A program made the translations under genes and the position numbers. The notes beneath the pieces were generated by a model. It did not search any database. It saw only the letters and a program-made list of their open reading frames with translations, and was not told the DNA's origin. Of a stretch of DNA of 64,000 nucleotides, positions 59,175 through 64,000 are shown one piece after another. The first letter of the stretch is position 1, and each line of letters begins with the position of its first letter. Origin of the DNA: a virus; the IMG/VR virus record IMGVR_UViG_3300033153_013547, positions 186,001 to 250,000 of that record; one strand, written 5' to 3'.

Positions 59175-59571
59175 CTACATCACCCTGTTCTTTCAATACA
59201 CTTTGTGGATCTTGCTCCATCATTTCTGTGAGTTCTTGAGCTATTTTTTCATGCATTTCATTGGCTTCTTTATCACTACCATGATTGATATGATCTATAT
59301 GCCATGGGCTGGAAAAGCAAGATATCTGCCTGCTAATATCAGCATCCCAATATGGATCATCCCAATGTGCATGAAAAACCATAGTTTCATAATAACGATC
59401 AAGTCCTATTTCCTCAAATTCCTTACCTTCTGACATTTGCATTGCTCCAACACTCGAAACCACTATACGAATGTCACCACACTCCAAAAGTGTATTACGT
59501 CTGAAATTACAATGATGAGCAGCACCAAAATGTGCAGTCCAACCGCGCTCTGTTCTGGTTACTCTATTCAT
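59158..59571 (-). CDS. Conserved-looking phage protein, 137 aa
   Basis: Opening TERGWTAHFGAAHHCNFRRN followed by NTLLECGDIRIVVSSVGAM resembles small uncharacterised phage proteins often found next to YopX-family genes. Several His and Cys residues suggest metal binding. The C-terminus is helical and acidic. It overlaps the YopX-like gene by 4 nt. Confidence 0.6.
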   Translation of the reverse strand: MNRVTRTERGWTAHFGAAHHCNFRRNTLLECGDIRIVVSSVGAMQMSEGKEFEEIGLDRYYETMVFHAHWDDPYWDADISRQISCFSSPWHIDHINHGSDKEANEMHEKIAQELTEMMEQDPQSVLKEQGDVDDIQT

Positions 59572-59981
59572 TTTCTCTCTCCGACTAACCCGGGATTATC
59601 ATGAATATTGCCCAATTTCTTATATTTTCCTTTCTTCTGCACCATAAGTGCCAATTCATTATAACCTGAATCCAGATCTGGTGTTAGATCAAATGCTGGG
59701 TAGTTCCTATCATCACAATATGTAACCACACGCACATCAGTAGGATCATCAGGATTGGGAAGATAAACATCTCCCTCAAATATTTTTTCTTCATTATAGT
59801 CTAACAATCCAGTATATTGCCCAACTGTATCAGGATCTACTACAACATATCTAAATCCATTAGTTATACAACATTCTTTGCTGCTAATCCACATAATCCA
59901 GCCATAAACCCACTTGCCATATGTATGTGACAACATACTTGATGTATCTATACTTTTAGCACGAAACCAAATCTCTCTCAT
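59568..59981 (-). CDS. YopX-family protein, 137 aa
   Basis: ATG 59981 is chosen (GAGGTG 6 nt upstream). MREIWFRAKSID, then DTVGQYTGLLDYNEEKIFEGD followed by V and a final GNIHDNPGLV are the YopX family signatures, found in many phages and prophages. Function is not established. Length matches the family (about 120-145). Confidence 0.8.
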   Translation of the reverse strand: MREIWFRAKSIDTSSMLSHTYGKWVYGWIMWISSKECCITNGFRYVVVDPDTVGQYTGLLDYNEEKIFEGDVYLPNPDDPTDVRVVTYCDDRNYPAFDLTPDLDSGYNELALMVQKKGKYKKLGNIHDNPGLVGERK

Positions 59982-59992
59982 TTTAATCACCT

Positions 59993-61177
59993 CTATAATC
60001 CAGCAGCAAATCCTGTTTTCTCATGATCAACAGGATCACCACGTAATCCCACGCTCAGTTCAATAGCTCTTGTAATCACTTCATCTACTAAACCAAGTTC
60101 TTTCAACTTTATAGCTAGCCTACCCTCACCCTGTTCCTTAACTTCTGTTCCATCAAGAGATTTATAATTATACCATGAACCAGATCTTGTAATTAGTCCC
60201 TCTATCTTCCCTGCCTGGATTACTCCATGCAAATTGTCAAATCCTGGTTCATGAAAACCATAAAATTGACTCTTACTATCAGCTATATTGACTTGTTTCA
60301 CCCAAAATCTTGTGGCCACAGGTTCATTACCAAATGGAGAACCATATTTATTCTTCATTACACGAACATTGATTTCATAGGCATATGCCTCTTTGATCTT
60401 GTTCTTGTCAATATCATTAGCAGTTATACATGGCTTGGTATATTTATAGAGATCTATTCTCTGCTGAGCATAATATGGCAAAGCCCTTCCTCCACCACCA
60501 ATCTTAGTCTTAGCCCCAGGCATTGTAGCCATTGTTGCTCTATACTGATTGGTGATCAAAAGAGTGCATTCATTAGGTGAAAGTAACCTAGGAATCCTCC
60601 TAAAAAAAACAGAATTTAGCTTAGGTTTGGTGTCCCTGATTCGAGCATCTATATTCATCTGCCCATCACTCTTACCTCTGATTTTGTCAATAGTATCTGC
60701 TGTTTGCATAGTATCCATAGAATCTATGATCACTAACCCAAACAAACCAGTAGCTACTGCTTCATTTATGAAATTGTAGATCTCCTCAGCACTTTCAATG
60801 CTAGACATATTATCTACAACAAAGAGCTTATTACTCTTAGTATCACCCTCATAGTTGCCACCTAGTGCATTATACCATGAAGGATCTAAGGATTGTTCTA
60901 GATCAAAAAACAACACTGATCTATCATAATTCTTGATCATGCTTATAGCTGATACAATACACAAGGCTGTTTTGCCACTATGTTCATCACCCAGTATTTC
61001 AACTGTCTTACCAACACCCCATCCTCCATGCAACATATAATCCACTGCAGAAGAACCTGTGGCATAAAACTTCTTTTCCATAACCTTATCTGTTTTGAGA
61101 GGAATGTTGAACTTGGCTCTCAGATCATTGAGAATTTGGGAGGCAGGAGTGACTTTACTAACTTCTTTCTTACTCAT
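59993..61177 (-). CDS. recA: RecA recombinase, 394 aa
   Basis: Strand-exchange ATPase for recombination and recombination-dependent replication. Walker A GDEHSGKT at 63-70, Walker B FGLVIIDSMD, the ITNQYRA segment with the conserved Gln, and GGRALPYYAQQRIDL as in bacterial RecA loop/core. Longer than E. coli RecA (353) with a distinct C-terminal domain. It stands with SSB-like and Rad52-like genes in one co-oriented run. Confidence 0.9.
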   Translation of the reverse strand: MSKKEVSKVTPASQILNDLRAKFNIPLKTDKVMEKKFYATGSSAVDYMLHGGWGVGKTVEILGDEHSGKTALCIVSAISMIKNYDRSVLFFDLEQSLDPSWYNALGGNYEGDTKSNKLFVVDNMSSIESAEEIYNFINEAVATGLFGLVIIDSMDTMQTADTIDKIRGKSDGQMNIDARIRDTKPKLNSVFFRRIPRLLSPNECTLLITNQYRATMATMPGAKTKIGGGGRALPYYAQQRIDLYKYTKPCITANDIDKNKIKEAYAYEINVRVMKNKYGSPFGNEPVATRFWVKQVNIADSKSQFYGFHEPGFDNLHGVIQAGKIEGLITRSGSWYNYKSLDGTEVKEQGEGRLAIKLKELGLVDEVITRAIELSVGLRGDPVDHEKTGFAAGL

Positions 61178-61226
61178 AAATACATAACTTCCTATATCCT
61201 AATTCCTTGTTCATCAGTCCAGCCTT

Positions 61227-61634
61227 CTAAATATCTATACCATCAGTGCTTGGTACAGCAGTAGTACTTGCTTCTTCTCTGTTATCAACCTTGGGAATGA
61301 TTTTGATGTTATACGGAGTAATCTGAGACCTAACATCAGCATCTTCCCCAGCAGGCTTCCAGTAGTCAAAGACACCAGAAACTACCAACTGATCCCACTT
61401 CTTGGCTGTTTTGTAGTAATTGATCTGCCCTTCACTATACACTAACTGACTTATGTTATAGGTCTGACTGATCCATTCTACTGACCCATCTGTTCCCTTG
61501 AGTCTTTTACTATCTTTTACAAAGAAACTTACACTCCATGCCTTTCTGCTACTACCATCTCTACCTACAATTTCTTTTTCTGTAATAGTAGGCAAGCACA
61601 ACAGAGTTACAACACCAGTTACATACAAACTCAT
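61227..61634 (-). CDS. SSB-like single-stranded DNA-binding protein, 135 aa
   Basis: An OB-fold layout: YVTGVVTLLCLPTITEKEIV, KAWSVSFFVKDSKRLKG, YYKTAKKWDQLVVSGVFDYW, with aromatic residues at DNA-contact positions, and a disordered Pro/Ser/Thr-rich C-terminus ending DGIDI. The acidic tip is weaker than in bacterial SSB (DDDIPF). Location beside recA supports the call. Confidence 0.6.
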   Translation of the reverse strand: MSLYVTGVVTLLCLPTITEKEIVGRDGSSRKAWSVSFFVKDSKRLKGTDGSVEWISQTYNISQLVYSEGQINYYKTAKKWDQLVVSGVFDYWKPAGEDADVRSQITPYNIKIIPKVDNREEASTTAVPSTDGIDI

Positions 61635-61650
61635 ACGTTTTCTCCTTTAA

Positions 61651-61878
61651 CTAATCCTTGATTTTTTTCTGTCTCTTTAGATCCCTTACTTGATCTAATC
61701 CACACTCTCCACAAGTTTTGATTGTACAATCCTCAAATTTCCACACAATGTGAGGTACAGTAAACATCCTTTTTGCATCTTCACCACATTTAGGACATGT
61801 TGTTATACCAGGTGCTTCACCAAGTCTAAATGATATTTCTTGCTCTCCACACTTTTCACACCAATATGAATAGATCAT
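61651..61878 (-). CDS. FmdB-like zinc-ribbon protein, 75 aa
   Basis: IYSYWCEKCG and TTCPKCGEDAKRMF form the FmdB-type zinc ribbon (CxxC...CxxC). A second pair CTIKTCGECG lies in the tail, and the end is strongly basic (LKRQKKIKD). Such proteins are common in phages as small adaptor or transcription-related proteins. Overlaps the upstream gene by 4 nt. Confidence 0.72.
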   Translation of the reverse strand: MIYSYWCEKCGEQEISFRLGEAPGITTCPKCGEDAKRMFTVPHIVWKFEDCTIKTCGECGLDQVRDLKRQKKIKD

Positions 61879-62189
61879 ATATTTTCCTCTCCCTCAACAA
61901 CGATACTATCTATCGTTGAGAATGCATTATAAACCTTTTCTGCTGCAGATTGTATCTTGGCATTATCAATAACAGACATATCTTCTATTACTAGCAACAA
62001 ATCATAAGAAGTAAGCATAAGAGACTTTAGGAACTCTATGGCTGTGTGATTATCATTACACATACACCCAAACCCTGTTAGCAGCTTTCTAACAGTATCA
62101 CCAAATAATACTGGATCCTCACATTCATCAAAAATTTGGATCAGTGTAGCCATAAACACTCTTGATATTTCTGTAAGGTCATTAGACAT
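61875..62189 (-). CDS. Hypothetical helical protein, 104 aa
   Basis: Mostly helical and acidic (VFMATLIQIFDECEDPVLFG, YDLLLVIEDMSVIDNAKIQS). No known motif. It overlaps the Rad52-like gene by 8 nt and could be a partner in recombination. Confidence 0.55.
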   Translation of the reverse strand: MSNDLTEISRVFMATLIQIFDECEDPVLFGDTVRKLLTGFGCMCNDNHTAIEFLKSLMLTSYDLLLVIEDMSVIDNAKIQSAAEKVYNAFSTIDSIVVEGEENI

Positions 62190-62979
62190 AAGGACTCCAT
62201 GGTCTGCCTGATCTTTCCTCCATGATTATAGACAGATCTCTCATAACTTTAGTAAAAGTACTTGGATCCTTCTTAGAATCCAATTTGCTAAGATCATATT
62301 CATAGTCAATATTGTGTTCCTTCAACCACGCTGTAATTGCTTCCCAATCTGTTTTACCATCAGCTTTAGCAGCAATTCCAGCATTACGCCATGCTTGTGT
62401 AAACCTTACAAGATCTATAGTATTAACTTTACAGGTATCGTCTCCCTCCATGATATCTTTTAGCACGCTTCCTTTATACATTTGTAGTCCAATACCAAAA
62501 AGCGTAGCAGCCTTTTTCATAGCATCACTCACAGCACCTTTAATAGCAGTATCTACACCACCTGCTGTTACGGTGCAAGTGCCAGTATGAGACCTCTTCC
62601 CAACGCCTTCTATACCAATAGACACACATGCATTAACATATGGTTCTATTATTATATTAAGCTCCTGAACCACATAATACTGGTTCTTTATAGACACAAG
62701 TCTTTTTGCCCTAGGATCATCCGAGTCGCGCAATTTAACATATTCTTCCTTGCTAATTTTCGTTTTATCAAAAGACTTCAACATACAACCATCATGTAAT
62801 TCTACATTTTCTACGGTAAGATCCCATGGTATTCTCGCCTTATTTAGTATATCGATCACAACAGGTGGACGAATGTATTCATGACCACCATAATCTTTAT
62901 CTATATGTTTTTGATCTATAGAACCATAGAAAACAGAGTATGCCTTCTGTACTGTAGACACTGATTTTTCATTAACCAT
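62182..62979 (-). CDS. Rad52-like single-strand annealing protein, 265 aa
   Basis: Recombination mediator that would anneal complementary strands. YIRPPVVIDILNKARIPWDL, then VNACVSIGIEGVGKRSHTG and DTAIKGAVSDAMKKAATLFG with GIGLQMY follow the Rad52/22 domain (first helix, central sheet, and the 'KGA.tDA.KrAa...G' helix). The C-terminal 90 residues are helical. It has the expected length and neighbours RecA and SSB-like genes. Confidence 0.8.
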   Translation of the reverse strand: MVNEKSVSTVQKAYSVFYGSIDQKHIDKDYGGHEYIRPPVVIDILNKARIPWDLTVENVELHDGCMLKSFDKTKISKEEYVKLRDSDDPRAKRLVSIKNQYYVVQELNIIIEPYVNACVSIGIEGVGKRSHTGTCTVTAGGVDTAIKGAVSDAMKKAATLFGIGLQMYKGSVLKDIMEGDDTCKVNTIDLVRFTQAWRNAGIAAKADGKTDWEAITAWLKEHNIDYEYDLSKLDSKKDPSTFTKVMRDLSIIMEERSGRPWSPYV

Positions 62980-63221
62980 TACAGACCTCCTGGTCCTTTT
63001 TTACCTAGTGGACATATGGGTCGTATCCACTGAATTTCTCCACCAGAGCAATAATCCAGAGCATATTGTTTAGCCTGTTCCACACTTTTAGCACTAACCA
63101 ACACCGTTGCTACCCCAGAATCACACAAAAAAGATTTTTCCAATAATAATACTCTTACTTCAAATGATCTCAACTTAGTACTTAAATATCCAACTCTGAT
63201 GATATGATGTTTATCTAACAT
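62979..63221 (-). CDS. Small protein with recurrent strand-helix module, 80 aa
   Basis: FEVRVLLLEKSFLCDSGVAT, then VLVSAKSVEQAKQYALDYC, the strand plus 'SxEqA' helix seen in many small proteins of this genome, and a Gly/Pro-rich end. One base overlap with the Rad52-like gene. Function unknown. Confidence 0.55.
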   Translation of the reverse strand: MLDKHHIIRVGYLSTKLRSFEVRVLLLEKSFLCDSGVATVLVSAKSVEQAKQYALDYCSGGEIQWIRPICPLGKKGPGGL

Positions 63222-63606
63222 ATGCTATCACATCTTTCTCCAGAACAATAACAATATCATCAGATACTTTAGTAGGCCTTGAATCATTTTCAAATGCTAT
63301 TAAATTTAGTAGATCAAGATGATACCTGCTACCTTGTCTAGCCTTTTGGTACATTTCCACAGCACCATCAATATCATCATTCAATATTTTGTTGAGCCAT
63401 CTATTTGGTCCTTTTATGATAACTTTTTGCCCTACAGTCACACTATTGATATCATTAGCTACAGCCAAAACAATACCACTTAAACTAGACACTTTGGTTG
63501 CCCCATAATCAGGTATTACTATTCCTGAATCCAAGACGTTGTCTATTGCTTTCATTCGTATCATCACAGCTTTGGAAGGAAGATTGATCTTTGAGTAATC
63601 CATCAT
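63211..63606 (-). CDS. GroES-like protein with insertion, 131 aa
   Basis: Clear cpn10 pattern: SKAVMIRMKAID, DSGIVIPDYG (mobile-loop position), LSGIVLAVANDINSVTVGQ, then KVIIKG and a last strand IVIVLEKDVIAYV. It aligns with the 87-aa protein at 17206-17469 but has about 45 extra residues (NRWLNKILNDDIDGAVEMYQ and on) before the final strand. The insertion sits in the region that forms the roof in GroES. Suggests a specialised lid or a repurposed fold. Confidence 0.75.
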   Translation of the reverse strand: MMDYSKINLPSKAVMIRMKAIDNVLDSGIVIPDYGATKVSSLSGIVLAVANDINSVTVGQKVIIKGPNRWLNKILNDDIDGAVEMYQKARQGSRYHLDLLNLIAFENDSRPTKVSDDIVIVLEKDVIAYVR

Positions 63607-63611
63607 GTCTC

Positions 63612-63839
63612 CTACAAATCAATTTCTGGAAACCTTAATTCAGTTTTAGAAGAAGATTGCCTAACCAAATAATATCCACCCACAATCTTCCCATTAGCCT
63701 TCCTTGCTTTCTGTACTGCTTCAGCCGGAGCAAGAGCCACTACTCTAGTAGTAAATCTAATTTCATTATTACAATCAAACGCCTTTACGAAATACATTCT
63801 ATCATTACGTTTTCCTCCACAACCTTTGCAGCCCATCAT
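63612..63839 (-). CDS. Small protein with recurrent module, 75 aa
   Basis: Begins MGCKGCGGKRND, a Cys-rich possible metal site, then MYFVKAFDCNNEIRFTTRVV and ALAPAEAVQKARKAN, the recurrent strand-helix module. ATG 63839 or 63836; the latter overlaps the upstream stop. Function unknown. Confidence 0.58.
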   Translation of the reverse strand: MMGCKGCGGKRNDRMYFVKAFDCNNEIRFTTRVVALAPAEAVQKARKANGKIVGGYYLVRQSSSKTELRFPEIDL

Positions 63840-64000
63840 TCGTTATACCGCCACGTATTATAACCAATGCTATCATAAAACTTACCATTGAATAATGTTT
63901 CCAATATTTCTGCCATCTCTGCGGAAATATCGGACCAATTATCTAAATCATCCCATATAGTTCCCCGAGGATCAATTGTGGTTTTATAATAGTCTCCGCT
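63836..64000 (-). CDS. C-terminal end of a hypothetical protein (partial)
   Basis: An open frame of 54 codons enters from the window edge and ends in TGA 63836-63838, overlapping the next start. The peptide (WDDLDNWSDISAEMAEILET, then LFNGKFYDSIGYNTW) is acidic and helical. No family recognised; the start lies outside the window. Confidence 0.55.
   Translation of the reverse strand, partial: SGDYYKTTIDPRGTIWDDLDNWSDISAEMAEILETLFNGKFYDSIGYNTWRYNE

Noticed and set aside
1-64000. CRISPR array, tRNA or rRNA genes, insertion sequences
   Set aside because: No regularly spaced repeats, tRNA-like cloverleaf, rRNA sequence or transposase was recognised by eye; a tRNAscan or Infernal run would be decisive for tRNAs.

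Overview
The window is a segment of a large, AT-rich genome of a tailed double-stranded DNA phage. It encodes virion proteins, a CHAP endolysin with holin-like neighbours, its own replisome parts (DNA polymerase III alpha, DnaG-type primase, RecA, a Rad52-like annealing protein, an SSB-like protein, family 4 uracil-DNA glycosylase) and a long run of small overlapping genes. Shine-Dalgarno sites of the AGGAG type are frequent and TGA is used as an ordinary stop, so the standard bacterial code applies. The host cannot be named from the sequence. No rRNA, tRNA, CRISPR array or insertion sequence was recognised.

Layout. (1) 1-17469, plus strand: structural proteins, including three very large tandem paralogous virion proteins (1835, 904 and 1047 residues), then a RuvC-like resolvase, a sigma-factor-like protein and a GroES-like protein. 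(2) From 17466 to the end everything lies on the minus strand, meeting the plus-strand genes tail to tail. Read in the direction of transcription towards 17466, this side ends in a beta-helix tail fibre or tailspike (20011-24690) and a lysis cluster with two tiny paralogous membrane peptides, an endolysin, a two-helix holin-like protein and a patatin-like phospholipase. (3) 24745-28345: an HslV/proteasome-beta-like Ntn hydrolase, a PD-(D/E)XK nuclease and small proteins. (4) 28361-36009: a dense DNA-modification and nuclease island with four DNA methyltransferases, two candidate restriction-type nucleases, a DUF262-HNH protein and a membrane-anchored HNH protein. (5) 36044-44776: small accessory genes, an HU-like protein, a second GroES-like protein and a dNMP kinase. 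(6) 44781-64000: an AAA+ ATPase, primase, a DNA polymerase III alpha in pieces, UDG, a J-domain protein, RecA, SSB-like and Rad52-like proteins, and a third GroES-like protein.

The most striking feature is the DNA polymerase. It is encoded by three separate genes. The break inside the fingers region is bridged by a split intein: a 96-residue N-intein at the end of one gene and a 33-residue C-intein at the start of another, with an unrelated 162-residue gene overlapping both by 8 nt. The other break lies in the palm domain, where both pieces carry a partly degenerate copy of the same segment, and three unrelated genes sit between them. Other unusual cargo is the set of three, possibly four, GroES-like proteins with no GroEL in view, the proteasome-like hydrolase, and the methyltransferase/nuclease island with traces of recombination between its genes.
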